A stretch of 24,062 nucleotides of DNA from a bacterium (GCA_021791455.1 JAJYWM010000248.1:1-24062), one strand, 5' to 3'; positions 6,068-14,779 are shown, counted from the first letter of the stretch. A program made the numbers and translations. Notes: generated from the sequence alone by a model not told the origin.

Positions 6068-6871
6068 ATGGATTCTGCGGCGGAGGTGGATCTGGATCTC
6101 GCCCTGGCCACGGCTCGCTACGCTGCCCAGGCTGGAGGGGGCGTGGTTAGGGCGGCAGGCCTAGGTCGCCACGAGGCGGAGTCCAAGGGGCCAGGGGATT
6201 ATGTGACCGCGGTCGACCGCCAGAGTGAGGAGGTGATCGTCCGAGTCGTGCGGGCCGCGTTTCCTGACCTTCCAATCCTGGCCGAGGAGGGAGGGGGAGA
6301 GAGACGTCCGACCGGCTGGGTCATCGACCCCGTGGACGGAACCACCAACTTCAGTAGGGGCTTCCCCATGGTCGGGGTATCGGTGGCCTTGCTGGTGGAC
6401 GGCTACCCTGCTGTGGGATGCGTCCACGCACCATTTCTGAACTGGACCTACAGTGCCCGGGCTGGCCAGGGGGCGTATGACGAGCGCGGCAACCGGCTCA
6501 GGCTCTCGGACCCGGAGCCAGCTTCAGCCGTGGTGACGACGGGGTTCCCATTCAAGGCGCCGGAACGGATTCCCCGATTGATCGGAACCTTGGAGATGGT
6601 GCTGCGCAAGTTCGAGGACGTGCGTCGCCCCGGGGCCGCCAGCCTCGATCTCGCCTACACCGCGGCAGGCGTGTTCAGCGGGTACTTCGAGATGGGCCTC
6701 AAGGTATGGGACATAGCCGCGGGGGCGCTGCTGGTGACTGAGGCGGGAGGGATCGTGACCGACTGGGAGGGCAACCAGGGCCACCTGGTGTCCGGTGACA
6801 TCGTGGCCGGCCCACCCAGGGTCCATGCCGCCCTTCTCAGCGCCGTCCGCTCCTGGTCAGGGGCGGACTGA
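6068..6871 (+). CDS. Inositol monophosphatase family protein
   Basis: The 267-residue protein has the full set of metal-binding motifs of the Li-sensitive Mg-dependent phosphatases: Glu73-Glu74 in LAEEGG, WVIDPVDGTTNF (Asp87, Asp90, Gly91, Thr92) and LKVWDIAAGALLVTEAGG (Asp215). This family dephosphorylates inositol-1-phosphate and, in some members, histidinol phosphate, fructose-1,6-bisphosphate or PAP. SuhB/IMPase is the closest general label, and the substrate cannot be fixed from motifs alone. In actinobacteria-like organisms it could feed inositol to phosphatidylinositol or mycothiol synthesis. ATG 6068 is chosen over GTG 6059 because a weak GGTG lies upstream; neither has a strong signal. 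Its last 15 bases overlap the convergent gene ending at 6857. Confidence 0.85.
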   Translation: MDSAAEVDLDLALATARYAAQAGGGVVRAAGLGRHEAESKGPGDYVTAVDRQSEEVIVRVVRAAFPDLPILAEEGGGERRPTGWVIDPVDGTTNFSRGFPMVGVSVALLVDGYPAVGCVHAPFLNWTYSARAGQGAYDERGNRLRLSDPEPASAVVTTGFPFKAPERIPRLIGTLEMVLRKFEDVRRPGAASLDLAYTAAGVFSGYFEMGLKVWDIAAGALLVTEAGGIVTDWEGNQGHLVSGDIVAGPPRVHAALLSAVRSWSGAD

Positions 6872-7348
6872 CACCAGGCCGCTGACCACGTCGCCGACGC
6901 GTTTGCGGAGCACCTTGGGTGCGACGCTCACGGTGAAGTCCCCGGGGTGCAGCGGCACCAGGTAGATGACGATGGGGATCGTTGAATTGGACTCCAGGAT
7001 GCCCCCGCAGGACTCGTCGTGGCGCCATGCTGATCCCCGGGAGCCGAGGAAGGTCACCTCGACCACCCGAAACTCTGGGGTGAGGTTGCCGCCGATGCAG
7101 GTGGGGGACATGGCTCCTCCAGAGGCCAAATAGAGCCCGAAGGCCAGCCGTGACTCCTTGCCGACGGTCATCACCGCACCACCGATGGCGCCTCCCATCT
7201 GGGCCTTGGGGGGGCCGGAGCTCTTGCCCAGCGACCCGGCGCTGGTGATCACATCGACGAAAGCCGAGATTGCCAAGAACGCGATAACACCGATGGCAAG
7301 AAGCTGCCCGGCGCTTAATCTTGGTACCCAGTGAGGAGCGGTCTTCAA
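6857..7348 (-). CDS. Membrane-anchored protein of unknown function
   Basis: The 163-residue product has one N-terminal hydrophobic segment (about 12-33, LSAGQLLAIG through AISAF) followed by a Gly/Ser-rich linker. An extracytoplasmic domain of about 110 residues follows, rich in beta-type sequence (FRVVEVTFLG, IPIVIYLVP, DFTVSVAP). It contains exactly two Cys, 84 and 114, which could form a disulfide outside the membrane. I recognise no family. The start appears to be TTG 7348, since the frame has no ATG or GTG nearby upstream; TAATCT ends nine bases before it, suggesting an almost leaderless transcript. It is divergent from enolase with 61 bases between, and its 3' end overlaps the phosphatase gene by 15 bases. 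Confidence 0.65.
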   Translation of the reverse strand: MKTAPHWVPRLSAGQLLAIGVIAFLAISAFVDVITSAGSLGKSSGPPKAQMGGAIGGAVMTVGKESRLAFGLYLASGGAMSPTCIGGNLTPEFRVVEVTFLGSRGSAWRHDESCGGILESNSTIPIVIYLVPLHPGDFTVSVAPKVLRKRVGDVVSGLVSVRP

Positions 7349-7364
7349 GCTTCTCTGAGATTAG

Positions 7365-8711
<1,347 letters not shown>

Positions 8712-8714
<3 letters not shown>

Positions 8715-8720
8715 TACAGT
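8712..8720 (+). promoter_or_regulatory. Extended -10 box of cysM
   Basis: TGA-TACAGT forms an extended -10 that overlaps the enolase stop codon and ends seven bases before GTG 8728. It predicts a leaderless cysM transcript initiating at or one base from the GTG, in addition to any read-through from eno. No -35 hexamer is seen. Confidence 0.5.
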
Positions 8721-8727
8721 AGGGATT

Positions 8728-9687
8728 GTGCGGTGCACTTCCGAGCCAGGCCTGCGGATCCTAAGGGGTCTGCCAGAGGCGACCGTCTGCGATCTCGTGG
8801 GGGGCACGCCGCTGCTGGAGGTCCGCATCTTTGAGGATCTCGCGCCTGATCTCCGCATTCTCCTGAAGGCCGAGTTTCTCAATCCAGGCGGGTCGGTGAA
8901 GGACAGGGCGGCCCTCTGGATGCTGCGAGCGGGCCTGGATGGGGGGCAGCTGGCTCCGGGCAAGACGATCATGGACAGCACCAGCGGCAACACCGGTGTC
9001 GCCTACGCCATGCTCGGGGCGGCCCTGGGGTATCCGGTCCGGCTGGTCGTGCCCGCCAACGTCAGCCGGGAGCGCCGGGCGCTGATCCGAGCCTACGGGG
9101 CAGAACTCGTCCTAAGTGACCCCCAGGAGGGGTCAGATGGCGCTATTCGTGTCTGCCGAGAGATCGTCGAGCGCGATCCGGAGCGCTACTTCTACCCGGA
9201 TCAGTACAACAATCCCGCCAACTGGCGGGCGCACTACGACAGCACCGGACCGGAGATCTGGGAGCAGACCGGGGGCCAGGTGACCCACTTCCTCGCTGGT
9301 CTCGGCACCAGTGGGACCTTTGTGGGGACCTCACTGCGGCTCAAGGAGTTCAACGCGGATGTGGTCTGCGTCAGCCTGGAACCGAACGACCCGTTCCACG
9401 GGCTGGAGGGGCTCAAGCACATGGAATCCTCAATCATCCCCGGGATATACCGCCCGGAGATCGCTGATCAGCACCTGCAGGGGCCAACCGATGCCGCCTA
9501 TGATCTGGGCAGCAGGATCGCCCGCGAGCAGGGCATCCTCGTCGGGCACTCGACTGGTCTGGCGCTCTGGGGGGTAGCGCAACTCATCCACGACGGCTTA
9601 CGAGAAGGAGTGGTGGTGCTGATCTCCCCAGATGGCGGGGCGCGATATCTCAGCTCAGGCGTTTACTCTGACTCGGGAGCTTGGTGA
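8728..9687 (+). CDS. cysM: PLP-dependent cysteine synthase (CysM/CysK family)
   Basis: The 319-residue protein has the beta-replacing fold-type II PLP signature: NPGGSVKDRAA with PLP-binding Lys58, TSGNTG (85-90) for the carboxylate, QYNNPANWRAHY, and GLGTSGT (191-197) for the PLP phosphate. The C-terminal GGARYLSSGVYSD also resembles mycobacterial CysM. It makes cysteine from an activated serine and a sulfur donor. Mycobacterial CysM uses O-phosphoserine and a protein thiocarboxylate (CysO). The adjacent JAMM peptidase favours that route, but the residue that selects phosphoserine cannot be confirmed by eye, so O-acetylserine sulfhydrylase remains possible. GTG 8728 is chosen from the -10 box upstream; the frame runs open back to 8533, inside eno. 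Confidence 0.88.
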   Translation: MRCTSEPGLRILRGLPEATVCDLVGGTPLLEVRIFEDLAPDLRILLKAEFLNPGGSVKDRAALWMLRAGLDGGQLAPGKTIMDSTSGNTGVAYAMLGAALGYPVRLVVPANVSRERRALIRAYGAELVLSDPQEGSDGAIRVCREIVERDPERYFYPDQYNNPANWRAHYDSTGPEIWEQTGGQVTHFLAGLGTSGTFVGTSLRLKEFNADVVCVSLEPNDPFHGLEGLKHMESSIIPGIYRPEIADQHLQGPTDAAYDLGSRIAREQGILVGHSTGLALWGVAQLIHDGLREGVVVLISPDGGARYLSSGVYSDSGAW

Positions 9688-10172
9688 ACTTGTCCGTCCT
9701 CAGCATGTCCGTTCAACAGTTCGAATACATGCGGACTCTGGCTGAGGCCGCATACCCCTATGAGGGGTGCGGGGTCTTGGTCGGGATCCCTGGGGAGGAC
9801 CACACGGCCGTCACGGAGGTCCTGGAGGGGCGAAATCTGGTCACAGACCGCAGGCATGACCGGTACGAGTTGGATCCGCGGGACATCATCCGCGCCGAGA
9901 AGCAGGCACGTGCAAGGGGAGAGGAGGTCGTGGGTTTCTTCCACACCCATCCCGATCACCCGGCTCGTCCGAGCCAGTTCGACGCGGACCACGCCTGGGC
10001 GGGATATCAGTACGTGGTGATAGCGGTGCACGGCGGGCGTCAAGTCAGGGCGACAGCCTGGCGGCTCGCTGAGGCGAATGAGCCCAAGAGCTTTGTGGAG
10101 ACCGAGTTGCAGATTCCCGGGGGCCCGGCGGCGCACTATAATCCGCCCGATCTTGTGGCGGAGGAAAGGTGA
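9684..10172 (+). CDS. JAMM/MPN+ metallopeptidase, Mec-like
   Basis: The 162-residue protein carries the complete JAMM zinc site: Glu27 in YEGCGVLVG, then HTHPDHPARPSQFD with His87, His89 and Asp100 (H-x-H-P-x7-S-x2-D pattern). Family members in bacteria hydrolyse the bond after a C-terminal Gly-Gly-linked ubiquitin-like carrier. The mycobacterial homologue Mec+ removes cysteine from the CysO-cysteine adduct made by CysM. Here it follows cysM directly: GTG 9684 overlaps the cysM stop as GTGA, with GGGAG just upstream. TTG 9681 and ATG 9705 are alternative starts. It in turn overlaps secG. Release of cysteine from a sulfur carrier is therefore the likely role, though no carrier gene is seen in the window. 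Confidence 0.85.
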   Translation: MNLSVLSMSVQQFEYMRTLAEAAYPYEGCGVLVGIPGEDHTAVTEVLEGRNLVTDRRHDRYELDPRDIIRAEKQARARGEEVVGFFHTHPDHPARPSQFDADHAWAGYQYVVIAVHGGRQVRATAWRLAEANEPKSFVETELQIPGGPAAHYNPPDLVAEER

Positions 10173-10399
10173 AGACCGCGGTAACGACCCTGGAGGTGGT
10201 GCTGGCAATCCTGCTGGTGATCACGATTCTGCTGCAGACCCCGAAGTCCAGCGGCCTTGGAGGCACCATCGGGGGCGGGACGGACATGGGTGGGGGCTAT
10301 CGCACACGGCGCGGCCTGGAGAGGGTGCTTTTCCGAACCTCAATCTGGCTGACCGTGCTCTTCGCCCTGGTGGCGATCATCCAGATCCGGGTCAACTAG
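10169..10399 (+). CDS. secG: Preprotein translocase subunit SecG
   Basis: The 76-residue protein has the standard SecG layout: a first membrane helix (about 5-23, TLEVVLAILLVITILLQ), a conserved Gly-rich cytoplasmic loop (SSGLGGTIGGGTDMGGGY), and a second helix near the end (about 55-73). SecG assists SecYE during Sec-dependent export in the plasma membrane. GTG 10169 overlaps the stop of the JAMM gene as GTGA, preceded by a strong GGAGGAAAG ribosome-binding site, so its translation is coupled to cysM and the peptidase gene. In many genomes secG sits after glycolytic genes, and the nearby enolase fits that pattern. Confidence 0.92.
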   Translation: MKTAVTTLEVVLAILLVITILLQTPKSSGLGGTIGGGTDMGGGYRTRRGLERVLFRTSIWLTVLFALVAIIQIRVN

Positions 10400-10473
10400 C
10401 CCAGGCTGCCAGGGGGCGGCGGGGCGCCAGCCGGCATCACCTGAGGTTCGCGGCCCTCGGCGGCAGCATCGCC

Positions 10474-12024
10474 GTGCTGCTTCTGGGCGCAGGATTGGTG
10501 GGCCTCTCGGCTCACTCCATGGTCACCCATCAGGTGTATCAGGAGGCGATCGTGGCACCCACCGGGCCGTCGCCCCTCAACGCACTGCTCGCGTCCTCGA
10601 ACCCGATTGCCGAGACCGTGGGGGCGCTCTCCCAACCTGGGCTGCTCAAGGCGGGAAATCAGGGCACGGCCGTGCTGGGGTTGGCCTCCAGCTGGCACGT
10701 GCTCGACGGCGGGGCCAAATACTCGTTCACCCTGCCCCGCGGTGGACGCTGGTCCAACGGCGAGCCCATCACCACCAGGGATGTCGGGTTCACCCTGGCC
10801 GTGCTGCAGTCGGCGGCATTCCCCGACCCAGCGCTGGCCGCTCCCTGGCGGGGCATCTCCCTTTACGCCACCTCCTTCTGGGCGGGGACCTTCGTGCTGC
10901 CCGAACCGGCTCCCAACTTCTCCCTGACGGCGGAGGTCCCCATCGTCCCCGAGGCGCCATACCATGACCGTCCCCAGCTGTATCTGCGCTCCGATCAGCG
11001 CCCGACGGCGCGATTCCCGCCCTGTTCGGGGCCGTTCTTCGTGGCGGCGAACACGCCCGACCAGATATCGCTGGTACGGAATCCGTACTTCCGTCCGGCG
11101 CCGCTGCTGGCGGGGTTCGATTTGGACCTCGAGCCGAGCCCGTCCGCGGTTGGGGCCCTGCTCAGCAAGGGTGCGGTGGACGGGTGGCTGGCGGCCACCC
11201 CGCAGGATCTGGCGGCGCTGCCCAAGGGTGTGGTGCGCCAGCGGATCACGTCCTACTCCTTCGTCGAGCTGCTCATGAACGAGGCGGCCGGCCCCCTCTC
11301 CGATCCGATCGTGCGCCGGGCCCTGGCTGCGGCCATTGACCGCCGGCAGCTGGTGGCAGCCGGGGTCGCGGGGATGGGCGTTCCCCAATATGGGCCCCTA
11401 CCGCAGTCCATCCCCTGGGCTAGGCTGGGCCGTGCCGCGGTGGGAACAGGACCCAGTGCCACCTCCTTGCTGGCAACGGATGGATACTTGCGGCCGCCCC
11501 CCCTTGGAGTATTCGAGAAGGGCGGTCGCAGGCTCAGCCTCACGATCAGCGTGCCAGGCCTTGACCCGCTCCCGCAGGCGGCTGAGGCGCTGGCCAAGAT
11601 GTTGGATTCCCAGGGCTTCGCCGTGACCGTGGTGGAGGGCAAGGCCTCGTCCTTCATGTCCACGGTGCTGGCATCCGAGTCATTCCAACTTGCGCTGGTC
11701 GGCTTCGACAACGGCCCGGACCCGGACCTCGTGCCATTTTGGGGCTCAGGGCTGAGCTCGAGCCAGTCCCTCAACTTCAGCCAGGCACCCCCGGACCCCA
11801 TCCTCAATCACGAGCTGGACCAACTCGCCACCGCGACCACGACCGCCGCCAAGGCCACGGCCTATCGGGAGGTCGCGCAGAGGTTGGCCCAGGACATGCC
11901 GGCCGTCTTCCTGTACACCCCGGTTGACGTGTACGCCCACCTCAGCTCGGTCCACGTTCCCGGCATACCCAGGGATGGCGATCCCCTGCAACGGTTCGGG
12001 GACGTTGGGCTGTGGACCACCTGA
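10474..12024 (+). CDS. Family 5 extracellular solute-binding protein (peptide/oligopeptide type)
   Basis: Residues follow the SBP_bac_5 pattern: PSPLNALLASSNP, an LASSWHVLDGGAKYSFTLPRGGRWSNGEPIT block with DVGFTLAVL, and MNEAAGPLSDPIVRRALAAAIDRRQLV, ending with FLYTPVDVYAHLSSVH. Such proteins bind peptides or other solutes outside the membrane for an ABC transporter, but no permease or ATPase genes follow. The start is a problem. GTG 10474 is the first conventional start after secG, yet the frame is open upstream and encodes an Arg-rich stretch then LRFAALGGSIAVLLLGAGLVGL, which looks like the true N-terminal anchor. A non-standard start near 10399-10441 or a sequence frameshift is likely. 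There is no lipobox Cys. At about 516 residues or slightly more, the length is normal. Confidence 0.85.
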   Translation: MLLLGAGLVGLSAHSMVTHQVYQEAIVAPTGPSPLNALLASSNPIAETVGALSQPGLLKAGNQGTAVLGLASSWHVLDGGAKYSFTLPRGGRWSNGEPITTRDVGFTLAVLQSAAFPDPALAAPWRGISLYATSFWAGTFVLPEPAPNFSLTAEVPIVPEAPYHDRPQLYLRSDQRPTARFPPCSGPFFVAANTPDQISLVRNPYFRPAPLLAGFDLDLEPSPSAVGALLSKGAVDGWLAATPQDLAALPKGVVRQRITSYSFVELLMNEAAGPLSDPIVRRALAAAIDRRQLVAAGVAGMGVPQYGPLPQSIPWARLGRAAVGTGPSATSLLATDGYLRPPPLGVFEKGGRRLSLTISVPGLDPLPQAAEALAKMLDSQGFAVTVVEGKASSFMSTVLASESFQLALVGFDNGPDPDLVPFWGSGLSSSQSLNFSQAPPDPILNHELDQLATATTTAAKATAYREVAQRLAQDMPAVFLYTPVDVYAHLSSVHVPGIPRDGDPLQRFGDVGLWTT

Positions 12025-12060
12025 GGCAACGGCTCTAAGGACGGGACCGTGCCGTTGAGG

Positions 12061-12066
12061 TAGCAT
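12061..12066 (+). promoter_or_regulatory. Probable -10 box for tRNA-Leu
   Basis: TAGCAT lies 13 bases before the first base of the tRNA, leaving room for a short 5' leader removed by RNase P. No matching -35 box is evident. Confidence 0.35.
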
Positions 12067-12078
12067 TCTCACTCTTGG

Positions 12079-12164
12079 GCCGGGATGGTGAAATGGTAGA
12101 CACGCAGCGTTCAGGGCGCTGTGCAGGTCACTGCGTGCGGGTTCGAGTCCCGCTCCCGGCACCA
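12079..12164 (+). tRNA. tRNA-Leu (anticodon CAG)
   Basis: A class II tRNA. Acceptor GCCGGGA (12079-12085) pairs with TCCCGGC (12154-12160), followed by A and an encoded CCA (12162-12164). The anticodon stem CAGCG/CGCTG encloses loop TTCAGGG, giving anticodon CAG at 12112-12114, which reads CUG. The long variable arm pairs GCAG with CTGC (12123-12134). The T arm is GCGGG/CCCGC with loop TTCGAGT. The CUG codon is expected to be frequent in this GC-rich genome. Confidence 0.96.
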
Positions 12165-12174
12165 TGGATGGGTA

Positions 12175-12209
12175 CCCCCTCGGACCGGTGGGGGAGCTCC
12201 TCTTCGGAG
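12175..12209 (+). terminator. GC-rich hairpins after tRNA-Leu
   Basis: CCCCC (12175-12179) pairs with GGGGG (12190-12194) around a 10-base loop, and a second small stem CTCC/GGAG (12197-12209) follows. There is no T-run, so this would be an atypical terminator or processing structure; GC-rich background makes chance pairing likely. Confidence 0.25.
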
Positions 12210-12315
12210 TGGGCCGCCGACGCATGCGTCCCGTACGGCTCGACAGTGTGTGCCCGGTGCGGGCGGTCGCCGCGCCCGAGTGACTCGCCGTTGAACGATA
12301 CCGACCGTCGCGGGC

Positions 12316-12321
12316 TATGCT
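12316..12321 (+). promoter_or_regulatory. Possible -10 box upstream of the trypsin-like protease
   Basis: TATGCT, eight bases before GTG 12330, which opens a 27-codon frame (12330-12413) ending 29 bases before the protease start. The box could drive a leaderless leader peptide, or simply the protease mRNA with a leader of about 115 bases. The 278-base gap between the tRNA and the protease shows nothing else I can support. Confidence 0.3.
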
Positions 12322-12442
12322 GGTTGCGGGTGGCTGCGGGTCCAGATGGACGCGGTGACATTCAGCTCGCCACCGTCAAGGAGTTGAGGCGACGCCAGAC
12401 CAGCCACCCCTAGGCCACCAACGCGAAGGCGGCAGAGAGCCA

Positions 12443-13312
12443 TTGCCATGGATCCCACCGGCACAGGAGCCGCCCCAATGGGGGGGCGGGCCCGAGCCAG
12501 CCGCCCAATGGACGGCCACGGACTGGGGGACCCCCATCAGGCGGGCCTCGACCGGTCGTCGCTGGAGGGCGTTGGCCGCGGCGCTGGTGATCGTCGGGCT
12601 GTCCATCGGTGCTGGCTCCCTGGCGGCGGTGCGGCTCAGCCCAACTCCTGCTCATCAGACCAAGACCCAGGGTTCGTTCGCACCCTCCCCGGGCGCCTCT
12701 CCGGCGAGCAGCGACCAGGACCTGGCCGCGGTTGCCACCAGCGATCTCCCGGAGATTGTGACGATAGTGGCGATCGGCCGCCAGAGCGACGAGCTTGGCA
12801 CCGGGTGGCCGATCGACGGTTCCGGTGACTTCATCACCAACGACCATGTGGTCCATGCCGGCATCAGCTTCTACGCCGTGACTCAGACCGGGGCCGAGTA
12901 CCCGGCTTCAGTGATCAACGCGGACCCTGCGCTCGACCTGGCTGAGGTGAAGGTGATCGGCCTGCGCGAGCAGCCGTTCGAGATCGACCCCAACCCCGCG
13001 GCCCTCGGAGAGCCTGTTGTCGTGCTGGCGTCTGAGGGGGCCACGAGCCATCCTCCTGTCACCGAGTCCGTCGTCGACGGTCTCGGTGAGCGTGCCACTG
13101 TCGAGCACGCGGAACCGGGTGAGCTCAGCAACTACTCGGACCTGATTCGCATTCCGGCCAAGATTTTCCCGGGCAACAGTGGAGGCCCTGTGCTGACCAC
13201 CGCGGGGCAGGTGGTGGGGGTCCTGACCCTGGCCGCCGAAGACGGCCCAGGAGCTTTCGCCATGCCTCTGCAGGAGCTGTCGCCTGTGATCCACCGCTGG
13301 CTGGAAGGCTAG
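12443..13312 (+). CDS. Membrane-anchored trypsin-like serine protease (HtrA-like catalytic domain)
   Basis: The 289-residue product has a Pro-rich cytoplasmic N-terminus (1-40), one membrane helix (about 43-63), a Thr/Ser/Pro-rich linker (66-90) and an extracytoplasmic chymotrypsin-fold domain. The catalytic triad is visible: His135 in FITNDHVV, Asp165 in DPALDLAEVKV and Ser246 in FPGNSGGPVL. There is no PDZ domain, so it is shorter than DegP/HtrA and resembles actinobacterial anchored proteases of unknown substrate. It presumably degrades or processes envelope or secreted proteins. The start is TTG 12443, the only plausible start codon before the conserved region, with a weak purine-rich site upstream. 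It is followed by sqdB on the same strand after a 144-base gap. Confidence 0.85.
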   Translation: MPWIPPAQEPPQWGGGPEPAAQWTATDWGTPIRRASTGRRWRALAAALVIVGLSIGAGSLAAVRLSPTPAHQTKTQGSFAPSPGASPASSDQDLAAVATSDLPEIVTIVAIGRQSDELGTGWPIDGSGDFITNDHVVHAGISFYAVTQTGAEYPASVINADPALDLAEVKVIGLREQPFEIDPNPAALGEPVVVLASEGATSHPPVTESVVDGLGERATVEHAEPGELSNYSDLIRIPAKIFPGNSGGPVLTTAGQVVGVLTLAAEDGPGAFAMPLQELSPVIHRWLEG

Positions 13313-13351
13313 GAATCGGCTGAGACTTCCGCTCTGGAACTGAGCTTCCGT

Positions 13352-13381
13352 TTGACGCCCGGGCCGTGCATCTGCCAACAT
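13352..13381 (+). promoter_or_regulatory. Possible promoter for sqdB
   Basis: TTGACG (13352-13357) and CAACAT (13376-13381) are separated by 18 bases, upstream of the sqdB start at 13457. The -10 match is poor, so this is a weak candidate. Confidence 0.2.
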
Positions 13382-13456
13382 CGCTCCGGGGGACGGCGTA
13401 GGCGGGCATGAACGAGCATCGTGGCCCGATCCGAACCTCAACAGGAGACCACAAGA

Positions 13457-14728
13457 ATGAGCGGCAAAAACGGGCGCGCAGGGCTGACGATCCTGGTCCT
13501 GGGGGCCGACGGCTACATCGGCTGGCCGATGGCGATGCACCTGTCCCGGCTGGGCCATAGGGTGGTGGCAGTCGACAACCTGGCCCGGCGCAAGTGGGAC
13601 CGAGAGGGTGGCACCTACAGCTTGCTGCCGCTTCGGACAATGCCCCAGAGGGTCGACCGTTGGCAGCAGGTCTCCGGGCATCAGGTCGAGTGGCGCCGCG
13701 TCGACCTGCGCGACGGCGCGGTGGTCGACGCCCTCTTCGCGGAATTCGCGCCCCAGGCGGTCATCCACTTTGCCGAGCAGCGCAGCGCGCCGTTCTCCAT
13801 GGTCGATCGCGCGCACGCGGAGATGACCCAGGTCAACAATGTGGTGGGGACCCTCAATGTCCTTTTCGCGATCCGCGATCGGGCCCCGGACTGCCACCTG
13901 ATCAAGCTTGGGACCATGGGGGAGTACGGCACGCCCAACATCGACATCGAAGAGGGCTACATCGACATCGAGCACAACGGACGCCGCGATCGGCTGCCCT
14001 TCCCGAAGGTACCGGGCAGTTTCTACCACCTCTCCAAGGTCCACGACAGCAACAACATCCACTTCGCCACCAGGGCTTGGGGGGTGCGCGCGACCGATCT
14101 CAACCAGGGCGTGGTGTACGGCTTTGAGACAGAGGAGACCGCGCTCCATGAGGACCTGCACACTCGTTTTGACTTTGACTCCATCTGGGGGACCGCGCTG
14201 AACCGCTTCTGTGTCCAGGCGGCGGTCGGGCAGCCCCTCACCGTTTACGGTAAGGGCGGTCAGACCCGCGGGTTTCTTGACATTCGCGATACCATGGCAT
14301 GCATCACCCTGGCCCTGGAGAACCCCGCGGAGAAGGGCGAGTGCCGGGTGTTCAATCAGTTCACAGAGCAGTTCAGCGTGCTCCAACTGGCGGAGCTGGT
14401 GGCCAAAGTGCGTGGCGAACATGGGCTGGAGACCACCATCGCCCACGTCCCCAACCCGAGGGTGGAGGCCGAGGAGCATTACTACAACGCCAAGCACCAG
14501 CGGCTGCTGGACCTTGGGTTGCAGCCACACCTGCTCGGCGACACCCTGTTGGAGAGCATGATCGAGATGGTCGAGCGGCATGCCACCCGGGTCGATCCGA
14601 TCCTGCTGGAGCAGCCCAGCGTAAATTGGAAGTCGGGCGGCAACGAGGTCTGGGAGCGATACTCGAAGGCTGCGCCTCCCCTGTCGCGCAAGCAGCCCGC
14701 CCCAGTAGCAGGACCGGCCCGCAGCTGA
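13457..14728 (+). CDS. sqdB: UDP-sulfoquinovose synthase (SQD1/SqdB)
   Basis: The 423-residue SDR protein closely follows plant SQD1 and cyanobacterial SqdB along its whole length. It has GADGYIGW (16-23) for NAD, HFAEQRSAPFSM, KLGTMGEYGTPNIDIEEGY (150-168), FYHLSKVHDSNNI, VYGKGGQTRGFLDIRDT, VFNQFTEQFSV and PNPRVEAEEHYYNAKH. Thr153, Tyr190 and Lys194 correspond to the SQD1 catalytic residues. The enzyme converts UDP-glucose plus sulfite to UDP-sulfoquinovose, the head-group donor for the sulfolipid SQDG. ATG 13457 has an AGGAGA site upstream; an in-frame GTG at 13421 is less likely. No SqdX/SQD2 glycosyltransferase is adjacent, so the second step must be encoded elsewhere if sulfolipid is made. 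Confidence 0.95.
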   Translation: MSGKNGRAGLTILVLGADGYIGWPMAMHLSRLGHRVVAVDNLARRKWDREGGTYSLLPLRTMPQRVDRWQQVSGHQVEWRRVDLRDGAVVDALFAEFAPQAVIHFAEQRSAPFSMVDRAHAEMTQVNNVVGTLNVLFAIRDRAPDCHLIKLGTMGEYGTPNIDIEEGYIDIEHNGRRDRLPFPKVPGSFYHLSKVHDSNNIHFATRAWGVRATDLNQGVVYGFETEETALHEDLHTRFDFDSIWGTALNRFCVQAAVGQPLTVYGKGGQTRGFLDIRDTMACITLALENPAEKGECRVFNQFTEQFSVLQLAELVAKVRGEHGLETTIAHVPNPRVEAEEHYYNAKHQRLLDLGLQPHLLGDTLLESMIEMVERHATRVDPILLEQPSVNWKSGGNEVWERYSKAAPPLSRKQPAPVAGPARS

Positions 14729-14773
14729 CGAGCGGGCGCCCTGTTGCTTGGGGCGGGCTCGCATCAGGCTGGG

Positions 14774-14779
14774 TAGACT
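14774..14779 (+). promoter_or_regulatory. -10 box upstream of trxB
   Basis: TAGACT lies 36 bases before the trxB GTG and would start a transcript near 14786 with a leader of about 30 bases that carries the AGGGGG ribosome-binding site. No -35 box is evident. Confidence 0.4.

Noticed and set aside
10078..10398. Upstream extension of the solute-binding protein to ATG 10078
   Set aside because: It would cover the JAMM gene end and all of secG in another frame, and the translation there is not protein-like.
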